Assembly: GCF_949628215.1 (NCBI RefSeq)
Contig: NC_134282.1
Coordinates: forward strand, 8,331,223-8,395,222
Origin: Phalacrocorax aristotelis
Lineage: Eukaryota; Chordata; Aves; Suliformes; Phalacrocoracidae
Length of the DNA stretch: 64,000 nt
Direction: 5' to 3'
Part shown: positions 37,701 to 44,300 of the stretch, piece after piece
How positions within the stretch are numbered: the stretch's first letter is position 1
Layout: every line of letters starts with the position of its first letter
Translations under genes and position numbers: made by a program
The notes under the pieces: model-generated
Told to the model about the DNA's origin: nothing
Seen by the model: the letters and a program-made list of their open reading frames with translations, nothing else
Databases searched by the model: none

Positions 37701-38007
37701 CACCCCAGGACACCGCTGGCCGCCTTGGCCACATGGGCACGGTGCTGGCTCAGGGTCAGCTTGCTGCCCACCAGCACTCCCAGGCCCTCCCCAGCGGAGC
37801 TCTGCCTCTCCCCGCCACCACCCCTTCTCCCCATCGGCCGCCCGGCCCTACCGCCCCCTCGGTAACGCGGGAGGCCGACACGGCCCCGCCCCGCGGCAGC
37901 CACCGCCCCCCCCCCCTCCCCGAAATGGCCGCGGCCGGTACCTGCCGCTGCCGGAGCTGCCGCTGCAGGCGCCCCCGGGGCAGGCCGGCCCGCAGCACCC
38001 GCAGCAT
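13609..38007 (-). CDS. GFM1: GFM1, mitochondrial elongation factor G1, complete 18-exon gene
   Basis: Nuclear-encoded mitochondrial translocase: a GTPase that moves tRNA and mRNA through the mitoribosome after peptide bond formation. The exons sum to 2238 bp (745 codons plus TGA); human GFM1 has 751 codons and also 18 exons. The N terminus is Arg-rich without acidic residues up to about residue 38, a typical mitochondrial presequence. G-domain motifs visible: P-loop AHIDSGKT (48-55), switch I RGIT (93-96), DTPGH (115-119), NKLD (169-172) and S-A-L (294-296). Domains II-V follow, with GMGELHLEI in exon 12 and the GGAGQYG loop in exon 14. The C terminus is Lys-rich. All introns are GT-AG with matching phases. 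LXN is nested on the opposite strand in intron 13. The start at 38007 is the first ATG giving a presequence, inside a CpG island. Confidence 0.98.
14521..14574 (-). CDS. GFM1: GFM1 exon 17 (domain V)
   Basis: A 54-bp exon: [18 protein letters not shown], a highly conserved domain V segment. Acceptor TTTTAG, donor GTAAGT. Confidence 0.97.
15442..15602 (-). CDS. GFM1: GFM1 exon 16 (domain IV/V)
   Basis: Completes an Ala codon and adds 53 codons: [28 protein letters not shown]. The donor GTTTGT is weak by consensus but homology supports it. Confidence 0.97.
16094..16238 (-). CDS. GFM1: GFM1 exon 15 (domain IV)
   Basis: 48 codons plus one base, with [20 protein letters not shown] and [11 protein letters not shown]. 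Donor GTATAA. Confidence 0.98.
17332..17494 (-). CDS. GFM1: GFM1 exon 14 (domain IV)
   Basis: Completes the split Pro codon and adds 54 codons: [20 protein letters not shown], the domain IV loop region, through [11 protein letters not shown]. Donor GTACAA. Confidence 0.98.
17990..18440. promoter_or_regulatory. LXN: LXN CpG-island promoter
   Basis: GC-rich, CpG-dense block around the LXN start codon, inside GFM1 intron 13. A GC-box cluster (Sp-factor type, GGGGCGGGG) lies at about 18062-18082. No TATA box is evident just upstream of the start codon. Confidence 0.75.
18144..18272 (+). CDS. LXN: LXN exon 1 (start)
   Basis: 43 codons from the Kozak-like ATG, phase 0 end, donor GTGAGG. Encodes the first helix, ARG-rich towards the end; about as divergent from human as expected for this exon. 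Confidence 0.95.
18144..24090 (+). CDS. LXN: LXN, latexin (carboxypeptidase A inhibitor), complete, nested in GFM1
   Basis: Cytosolic inhibitor of metallocarboxypeptidases of the A/B family, built of two cystatin-like domains joined by a helix. Exons: 18144-18272, 19225-19287, 19879-20053, 20481-20617, 22793-22855, 23995-24090. They total 663 bp, 220 codons plus TAA; human latexin has 222. Signatures: start [14 protein letters not shown] helix, [37 protein letters not shown] and [16 protein letters not shown]. No signal peptide, as expected. All splice phases fit. The ATG sits in a favourable context (GCCGCCATGG) within a CpG island. The whole gene lies antisense in GFM1 intron 13, as in mammals. 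It shares exon lengths with RARRES1, so the two are tandem paralogues. Cys residues in the tail (D-S-C-Q-P-K-H) differ from the human end. Confidence 0.97.
19225..19287 (+). CDS. LXN: LXN exon 2
   Basis: 21 codons: [18 protein letters not shown]. Acceptor TTATTTAG, donor GTGAGT. Too short to appear as a long open frame. Confidence 0.95.
19879..20053 (+). CDS. LXN: LXN exon 3
   Basis: 58 codons plus one base: [20 protein letters not shown], then the inter-domain helix ending A-E-N-I-P. Acceptor TAACAG. Confidence 0.96.
20481..20617 (+). CDS. LXN: LXN exon 4
   Basis: Second-domain start: [29 protein letters not shown], through H-V-K-Q-V. Donor GTAAGT. Confidence 0.97.
22793..22855 (+). CDS. 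LXN: LXN exon 5
   Basis: 21 codons: [21 protein letters not shown]. Acceptor CTTTCCAG, donor GTAGAG. Confidence 0.96.
23995..24090 (+). CDS. LXN: LXN exon 6 (terminal, to stop)
   Basis: 31 codons plus [23 protein letters not shown] and a short polar tail. Acceptor CTACCCACAG. It overlaps longer spurious frames, so homology rather than open-frame length decides the reading. Confidence 0.96.
   Translation, partial: EIIPWQMTVLWHPQHGVQVTQDSCQPKHAAE
24180..24185 (+). terminator. LXN: LXN poly(A) signal (AATAAA)
   Basis: Canonical hexamer 90 bases after the LXN stop codon, implying a 3' end near 24200, before the antisense GFM1 exon 13 begins. Confidence 0.7.
24336..24418 (-). CDS. GFM1: GFM1 exon 13
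   Basis: 27 codons plus two bases: [10 protein letters not shown], then [14 protein letters not shown]. Its donor (GTAAGT) lies only about 150 bases from the LXN poly(A) hexamer on the other strand. Confidence 0.97.
24532..24598. repeat. G/T-rich low-complexity tract
   Basis: About 65 bases of T runs interrupted by GGGG and GTTTTG units, in GFM1 intron 12. Confidence 0.7.
25393..25530 (-). CDS. GFM1: GFM1 exon 12 (domain III)
   Basis: 46 codons, phase 0 to 0. Contains [10 protein letters not shown] and the conserved [13 protein letters not shown] motif of EF-G domain III. Donor GTAATT. Confidence 0.98.
25937..25993 (-). CDS. GFM1: GFM1 exon 11
   Basis: A 57-bp exon of 19 codons: [19 protein letters not shown], the linker into domain III. 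Too short to show as an open frame on its own. Confidence 0.96.
26285..26303. repeat. (AT)n microsatellite
   Basis: A pure alternating AT run of 19 bases in GFM1 intron 10. Confidence 0.9.
26634..26735 (-). CDS. GFM1: GFM1 exon 10 (domain II end)
   Basis: 34 codons, phase 0 to 0: [18 protein letters not shown], then the G-D-T-F-T-D-K turn. Donor GTGAGT. Confidence 0.97.
27433..27570 (-). CDS. GFM1: GFM1 exon 9 (domain II)
   Basis: 46 codons, phase 0 to 0: [15 protein letters not shown], then [20 protein letters not shown]. Donor GTGAGC. Confidence 0.97.
28646..28730 (-). CDS. GFM1: GFM1 exon 8 (domain II start)
   Basis: Completes a Gly codon and adds 28 codons, ending [12 protein letters not shown], the entry to the domain II beta-barrel. 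Acceptor TTTTTAAG, donor GTAAGT. Confidence 0.96.
29704..29858 (-). CDS. GFM1: GFM1 exon 7 (G5)
   Basis: 51 codons plus two bases. Begins [10 protein letters not shown] and carries the G5 block [18 protein letters not shown] at the end of the GTPase domain. Separated from exon 6 by about 4 kb of intron. Confidence 0.97.
33882..34032 (-). CDS. GFM1: GFM1 exon 6
   Basis: Encodes the helical, charged segment [20 protein letters not shown] and then [19 protein letters not shown]. Donor GTAACT, phase 0. Confidence 0.97.
34611..34727 (-). CDS. GFM1: GFM1 exon 5
   Basis: Part of the G' subdomain region: S-K-L-K-H-N-A-A-F, then [20 protein letters not shown]. Donor GTAAGT, phase 2. Confidence 0.97.
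35466..35670 (-). CDS. GFM1: GFM1 exon 4 (G3 end, G4 NKLD)
   Basis: Starts inside the Gly codon of DTPGH and ends inside an Arg codon. Encodes [18 protein letters not shown] and N-K-L-D. Donor GTATTT. Confidence 0.97.
35889..36021 (-). CDS. GFM1: GFM1 exon 3 (switch I)
   Basis: 44 codons plus one base. Contains [18 protein letters not shown] and the start of DTPG. The acceptor is preceded by a pure C16 tract (see findings). Confidence 0.97.
36025..36040. repeat. G16 / C16 homopolymer at GFM1 exon 3 acceptor
   Basis: Sixteen consecutive G on the + strand, that is C16 in the GFM1 pre-mRNA. It serves as the polypyrimidine tract and ends four bases before the exon. Confidence 0.9.
36754..36906 (-). 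CDS. GFM1: GFM1 exon 2 (G1 / P-loop)
   Basis: 51 codons: rest of the presequence, then [10 protein letters not shown] and the P-loop [13 protein letters not shown]. Ends at Glu73; donor GTCAGT. Confidence 0.97.
37112..37800 (-). mobile_element. CR1 LINE, 5'-truncated, in GFM1 intron 1
   Basis: The left end reads cacagaatcacagaatgg and then ttggaagggacct, the reverse complement of a CR1 3' terminus. To the right, the - strand still encodes parts of the C-terminal end of the CR1 ORF2 polyprotein ([19 protein letters not shown], then [15 protein letters not shown]), with frame breaks further on. It is a dead copy about 0.7 kb long whose 5' end meets the GFM1 CpG island. The right boundary is approximate. 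Confidence 0.9.
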
Positions 38008-38290
38008 GGCTCCTTCCCTCCCACCGCCCCCGCCGAGGTCAGGCCGCCGCCGCTGCTTCCGGGGCGCCGCGCATGCGGAGCGGGGCCGGGCCGCCCTCCC
38101 CGTGGTCAACGGTGTGCCCCGCCATCAGCGGCACCGGCAGCCGGGCGGGAACCGCCGCCTTCCGGCAGGGCCCTCGGCTCCCCCCGAGGCGGGGCCCTCA
38201 GAGACAGGCCGGCACCCGGCCGCGGTGGCGGGAAGGGGCGAGGGGGAAGGCTCCTGCGGGCGCAGCGCCTGCGCGTCGTTTGGGACCGGT
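37850..38290. promoter_or_regulatory. GFM1: GFM1 CpG-island promoter with ETS and NRF-1-like sites
   Basis: CpG-dense block spanning GFM1 exon 1. Upstream of the ATG (higher coordinates) are ETS/GABP cores, CCGGAAG on the - strand, at 38055-38062 and 38159-38165. An NRF-1-like palindrome CGCGCATGCGGA lies at 38068-38079 and a second GCGCAGCGCCTGCGCG block at 38260-38275. A GC box lies near 38188. Motif identity is read directly; occupancy is inferred. Confidence 0.75.
37942..38007 (-). CDS. GFM1: GFM1 exon 1 (start, mitochondrial presequence)
   Basis: 22 codons from the ATG, with six Arg in the first 20 residues and no acidic residue. Donor GTACCG, phase 0. Lies in the GFM1 CpG island. Confidence 0.93.
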
Positions 38291-38344
38291 CCCGTTTAGG
38301 ATCTAAATTAGTGACCTTGACACAGCGACTTACGAAGCTCACGG

Positions 38345-39850
38345 ATGACAACGCTTGCAGCCATCGAGCAATACTCCTACTGCAGAGCAACACTGGCTGA
38401 TTTTACAAAAAAGGGACAGGGCCGGAGCCCGGCCCCAAGTACAGGGTTACCGCTCACAGGGGCGTTGAGGTGAAATTTGCTTATTAGGGACAACTGAAGA
38501 GCTGGGCTCCTTGTCGGAAGAACAACTGTATGGCAGTGCTGCCTGGAAAAGGGAAATACAGCCTCAAGATCCCTCAGAGGATGCTGAATGTTGTGTTACA
38601 GGGAGGTTTCAGTTCAGTCAGCATTACAGATAGCCCAGCTTACACCTGACAGATTTGATGCAATTACTCTGCGTGACTTCGCCCAGGTAAACACCATGCT
38701 GAAAGAGATTCTTGCATTTAGAATTCAGAGCATACATACAATAGCTGTTAGACTAGGTGGCATACCAAGGTTCAGGTTATAGCTCAAGGAAGCAACAGTG
38801 TGTACCTGTATTCTCAAATATACATATAAAAAAAGCCCCTGCTATTATGATTACACCAGAACAGTCTTTCATACCAGAGAAGACTCCAAGAGCTCTTCTG
38901 AAGCAGAGGAAGAGCCTGGCCATCGCCATACTCAAGTCCCACCTTCATCAGTTTCCTTCGAGCAAACTTTTTTGTGGTAAGTGCACACATTCCTTCTGGA
39001 AGGTGAGGGGCTTACCTTCCCTCACCGCATCGCTACTGGCATCGCATATAAGAAAGTTTCAAAGCAGCCCAAAACAAATAATGCACAGGTCATTTTGTGG
39101 TGTGGAGTACGCCAAGCAATAACGGTAAATAAGAAATGCCTTTATTAAAGAATTACAGTTTCAGATGTTTCTACATAGAACAATTTGTATTGCATTACCT
39201 TTTAGAACATTGTTTTGCATAACAAAGTAGTCTGTAATGAATATTAGCCTCTTTCCACTATAATTTTAAAACCAAAGTATGTACTTGTTTTGTTGATTAC
39301 ATATACATATCATGGTTTTATCTCAGTAAAGCATAGACAAAAATGTAAGTTGCCAGATGAATAATATTTTCTGTCAAACAGCAGCATCTCAAAGATTTCT
39401 TCTGAAGTCACGATGTGAAAAACTTTTCTGCTGTTTATGAGGGGGAAATTTAAGTGACATAACTGGAAAATGCCTCCACAGCCTTATATTCTCAATGATG
39501 TTAATTGCAAAATTGATGTTCTTTTCAGTGTATGAAGATCAGGCCCTGGAGTTGTACTTTTTAAGGAGAGTAAAAGCCTCCTTTAGCTTCAGGGTTCTGG
39601 CAGACGTCTCTGGCAAGCATGACTCTGATATCACACCATTTCAGCCTGCCCTTCTGTCAGAGGTTGCCACCCCCTTACCACCCACTTACCTTGACTGCTC
39701 GTGGAATGGTTCAGTAGCATAAACTTATTGCCAGTAGCGTTTGCTCTAATAGGAAGAGACCATTGCATTATATAAGCAAGTAAACAGTAGTCCTTCCCTT
39801 GTCAGAGTCCAACAAAAGTACTTTTGATTATTTTTGTACATTAAATAAAC
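38345..39850 (+). other. Candidate divergent transcription unit from the GFM1 promoter (coding status unknown)
   Basis: Four exon-like blocks on the + strand start about 340 bases from the GFM1 ATG. Block 1: ATG at 38345, possible donor TTGAG/GTGAAA after 38469. Block 2: 38602-38686, acceptor GTGTTACAG, donor CCCAG/GTAAAC, encoding E-V-S-V-Q-S-A-L-Q-I-A-Q-L-T. Block 3 ends at 38976 with the strong donor TTTGTG/GTAAGT and reads E-K-T-P-R-A-L-L-K-Q-R-K-S-L; its acceptor is uncertain. Block 4: 39529-39722, acceptor TTCTTTTCAG, reading V-Y-E-D-Q-A-L-E-L-Y-F-L-R-R-V-K to a TAA, with AATAAA at 39844-39849. The phases at junctions 1-2 and 3-4 agree. I recognise no family. It may be a small gene, a divergent lncRNA, or chance. 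A second frame is also open in block 3, which weakens the coding case. Confidence 0.3.
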
Positions 39851-40180
39851 ACAGAATTAAATAAGCTGGGGAATCTGCAGAAAGGAAGGATTTAAAGGCC
39901 ACTTCTTTTTTGGCCAAATATTAATCTTGACTTACTAAACCTGTTTTTTTTAAATCATATAAATAGTGCCTTTTTTTGAGGCTACACTATTAATGCTTTA
40001 GCCTTGAAATATAAGCTGTAGTGCTAACGCTGTAATGTTAAAGTCTACCGAGGTTATTTACGCTATAACACGGGGATCAGTTCTGCATAAGAGCACAAGA
40101 ACTTAACACTGCTAATACAAAGACCTCTGCTGTTCTCAGTCACACAGCTGGCTTTCCTCTAGAGCATCAGACTAACCAAA

Positions 40181-40196
40181 CAACAACAACAACAAC
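40181..40196. repeat. (CAA)5 microsatellite
   Basis: Five tandem CAA units in the MLF1-GFM1 intergenic region. Confidence 0.85.
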
Positions 40197-40741
40197 GTCA
40201 AGGGAGATCATGTGTTAGACTTAGGATCATTCCACATCCACTAAAACAGGACACAAAAGAATATAAACACATCTCACCTCGGCTGCGGGGGGAGATGGTT
40301 CCCTGTATGCAGGCTCTTGTAGCTTTTTAGAACATAAAAAATGATGTAATCATTCATTATCCAGTTAAACTACTGCCTACTCAACCAGTTTCTCCCACAT
40401 ATTTTTCTGATTAATAACTAATAGTTACAGCAGAGTTTTAGGACACAGTGGTATTATTACAGAATAATTAAAAGCTACTACAGAGGATCCTCAAGAATTA
40501 AAATAATGGGCCACCTCCAAAGGAAACATAGCAAGGACAAGAAATACCAAACTGACAGCCTAGGCACAGAAAATAATAGATGCAAGCACAACTTAGGAAC
40601 ATAAGAACGCTGATAAACTAAAATTTACTTGAAGTATTTGCCATTTCATTTCAGTATTCCTCGTGTTATATTTCAGTGTTCTTTATGTTAAATCAAGGTG
40701 AATCTGGGGATTCTGTAACAATTTACAATATGATTTTAAAG

Positions 40742-40762
40742 ATATATATATATATATATATA
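40742..40762. repeat. (AT)n microsatellite
   Basis: A pure AT dinucleotide run of 21 bases, in the likely MLF1 3' UTR or downstream flank. Confidence 0.9.
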
Positions 40763-41229
40763 GTGGCTATAGTGTATTCAAATTGCTATATCACCTAGAA
40801 AATTGATTATTACTTCAGCCACACAAAATAAAAAGAGAATTTCCTTCCTGTGCAAGTTACAGAGTGGGGGGAAAAGTAGTGTCATTACTGGGTCTAATAT
40901 AAAGTCTGAGACTGGTGCAGTTGGAGCAGCAAAATCTTGCAAATCAAAGCTTTTTTTTTTTTTTAAACAGAATTAGTGACAATCCATTAAAGTGCTTTTA
41001 AGCAGAAATTTGTTGGTTTTAATTTACTGAAACTAGATGGTTTAACCAAGGATCTAAAGTTTTAAAGAACATTCAGTTGTCAAAAGATGGGAGTAGCAAG
41101 GCACACTAATACTTACTAAAACAAAAAACAGAGATTGGTCATATATATGTGTATACTTATATGAACATAAGCAATGCAGCACCATTGTCTTCTCTGAAGA
41201 AACTCCATTCAAATGGAGAATGGAAGCAA

Positions 41230-41235
41230 TTTATT
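41230..41235 (-). terminator. MLF1: MLF1 AATAAA hexamer overlapping the stop codon
   Basis: The - strand reads AAA AAA TAA ATT around the stop, so a canonical poly(A) hexamer includes the TAA. Whether it is used, or a distal signal (for example tttatt at 39141-39146), is unknown. Confidence 0.3.
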
Positions 41236-41333
41236 TTTTGCTGCTTTTGATGGGGACATGCGTTCCTTTCACATTGAGATTCTCCAAAGACGCTCTGGGC
41301 TCCCTGGGACCCGCAACTGCAAGCGGTTTCTCT
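41231..41333 (-). CDS. MLF1: MLF1 exon 7 (terminal, to stop)
   Basis: 33 codons plus TAA in the frame set by exon 6: R-E-K-P start and V-K-G-T-H-V-P-I-K-S-S-K-K end, matching the mammalian tail. A longer frame overlapping the same bases is spurious. Confidence 0.94.
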
Positions 41334-44300
41334 CTGAAACAAACAACAAAAATCATAACCACCATATGATACAGGGGTCAGGGAATATACATTCTGGTAT
41401 TACTTATGTGGAGATACAGTTATTTTAGTTGTAAAACAGATTTGACTCTCCCTCCAAAACTACTTCCATTGACACCACCATAGGGTTGGACTGTTTCCTC
41501 ACCTTGCACACTCGATGAGAAGAAACAAACAGCTTAGTTTGAAAGTTGAAATTGAAGGTAAAGTAGCCTCCGTAATAAACCTCTAGGACTGAAGAGGTGC
41601 CAGAGGGAAAGTGCTCTGTGTAGTTTACAGAAGAGGAGTGTTTCCCTTCTGTAGCATTCGCTACCATACATGCAATGATAAAGGCATCACAACTTCCACA
41701 GAAACTATGTCAACAGGAGGGGAAGGCACCCCTCCAAAGCTTGGTAGACAGCAGTCTAGGCAGGGGGGCTCCTGCATTTACAGATGAAGTCCTCATTCCT
41801 GTACAGACTTCCTGGTCTTGGGATTAGGCCTCATTTGAAATCTAACCCTGAAGAGAGAGGTATGTCTGTCTCCAACTATATGGAAGGTGTCTTTCCTTTT
41901 ACTCAAGAGAACAGATCAACCTAGCCCTCGAGAAGGATTATACCTTAATGCAACTAACCCGGTTTAATGACTGTGGGGGCAGCTACAACATTTGTACATA
42001 GTTGAGCTAAGAGCACTGGCATATTGCTCCAGAAAACTCACTTACCATTTTAGTGTATCAATTAATTTTCAGAGTCAAATACACTGAATTTCTTCAAAAT
42101 ACTGCCTTACACTGTTTTTTTGTGGCATCGTGAAAAAAGGAGGAATAGAACACGCTACGTCTCCTCAGATTGCCAGTAAGCAATCTGTTCACGAGCAAAC
42201 AATGCTTCGGAATTGAATTTTCATTCCGCTGCTTATATATCCTTATTCTGGTAGGAAACTGTTTTTACCTTCTTAATCCATCTTCCCTGGGTATGTGATG
42301 AATACTTCTGTATTTTGGAGCTTCTAAATTGCATCTAGTTCTAGATGGCTTGAACTTCATAATCTCTTTCTGCCACTCTTCATCAAAGGTCTGGGCCTCA
42401 GCTGAAAAACAGTTAAAGTTCGCTTTATTTTTAATAAATGCAAGCAAGGTCGGAAGAGACATGTAATGAAAGTTAGGTTTTCTGAACAGTGTTTTTTAAA
42501 CTTGTGGTCCACAACTCTCCACGTGGCCTGCAAGCTATTTCTAGGGGATCTGTAAAAGACTACTAAAAGCTTACTGCAGTAGGCTTATGTTTGGAAGATA
42601 AAAATTAAAAAAAAGCCTGTAAGTCACTATGTTGTAAAAGTATATGCACATTTTAACCAGGTATCTCTTAAATATGTTATTTTCCATTAGCTACAAACTA
42701 AGTTTGTTTGAAACCATAAAATATCATTAAAATTACTTTCAAATATGAGCAGCTGTTGTCCAAGCCAACAGTGCCAACTGCATTGCAACACAACATTTTA
42801 AGTCTAACTGGTTACTTGAACTTAGGTTGTCCAAACTGACATCAACTAAGGAAACTTGATTTGCAGACTTAGCACTTTCTGAAAAACAGTCCCTTTTAAG
42901 ATGTCTCAAGCTGGAACTTCAAAAGTGGTTGTGAAACAACAGCAAAAAGTCCATTAGAGAACTGCATAAAAAACCCATACCCTCATCCAGGTTGATGAAT
43001 TCTTGGTTCAATTCTTCATCACCAGTCTTGCTGTTCTTTGATTTTTTAATGACATGGGCACGATCATGAATATGATGACCAATAGCCATTTTTTCCAGTC
43101 CACTTTCAGAATCCTTAAGTGCTTTTCTTGTCTCCTTAACCTGTAAAAAAAATAAAAAGGGAAATAAGTGTTCTTCCAACAAAAAAAAAGAAGGTAAAAT
43201 AATGTTTTTAATCACATTTTCTTCCCTTAAGTTTTTATATCTTACTTTTGAAAAAGTTAGATTTTACAGACTTTTCCAATTGTCTCTTTTACTGTGTTGG
43301 CTGAAACTACACTAACAAAGCACAGATCAAGTCTATTTTCCTTCTGCCAACAGAGAGGAAGATTAAAGAAAAACACCTAAAGCTTCTTAAGTAATATACA
43401 TACTGGATATTAACTGTTGGGGGGAAAAAAAAAGTCTAGTCTAAATATACTACATGCAGACAACTCTTCAACAATCTCCTTGACGACAGAATGAATAACA
43501 GCCGATGCCAATATTCTCAGCATGAAGGGTCAACTAATTACTAGGTTGTCATGTTGACTGGCTTGAAACCCAGGCAACCACTTATCACTGTGTTCATAGG
43601 TATATTATTAGAACTTTTTTGATAACTGAGTGTCTGCTTGAGCTTGAACATATCCCACAGCCAATCATGCTCAACGGCCTTTACTGCTCGCATATAGTCT
43701 TTCATGAACCTTGCTTCAGGGTTCAAATTCAAATTTCTTAGCAGAATTAGATGCAACAGCTGCAAGGAAGTCAATGAAAGGGCATCTTCATGTGAAGCGT
43801 TACGTAAGCATTTAAAAGTGCTTGAGTAAAGGGGATGATTTGAAGCCACGTTTTGCATAAGTAGACTGCCTCTCGCTGTATTTTAGACAGAATTTTAAAT
43901 GTACAAAAGAAGGATTAATTATAGCAAAGACAAAGACACTGGAGACCGCCTTGAAGAATCAGCTGTCTGGCACTCAATTTTTCCAGTCTTTGACTGGCAT
44001 ACAATTTATTTAGATGTATACTTAGAAGCACACAAATTACAAGGAAGAAAACAGCACTTTAGCTTAAGAAGCCTTTAATACAGAGCAATATTTAAACAGA
44101 CATATATTTTTCTAAATTATAAGAGTAACTGTCTCCAGTAAAAAGAACCTGAAGGAAACTGTGGTTTGGTATAGATGAACTTCAATTCCGACAATTACAT
44201 ACCACCTTTTTGCTGCATCTCGGGACTACTTACACCTCCTGGAGCTGTGCGTGTCTGAGCTGAAGCCTGGAAAACTTTTGGTGGTTCATCTCCTATTTTG

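Larger units (their letters stand above)
38008..41230. other. MLF1-GFM1 intergenic region
   Basis: Holds the GFM1 promoter at the low end and, presumably, the MLF1 3' UTR at the high end, both on the - strand. It also contains the divergent exon-like blocks on the + strand (38345-39850), an isolated exon-like 45-mer on the - strand (40278-40322), and two microsatellites. Confidence 0.7.

Noticed and set aside
37733-38299. 188-codon + strand frame across the GFM1 island
   Set aside because: Composition-driven Pro/Arg/Gly/Ala frame running through CR1 sequence and antisense to GFM1 exon 1.
41157-41342. 61-codon - strand frame over MLF1 exon 7
   Set aside because: Wrong frame: the phase from exon 6 and homology to the MLF1 tail select the frame ending at 41231.
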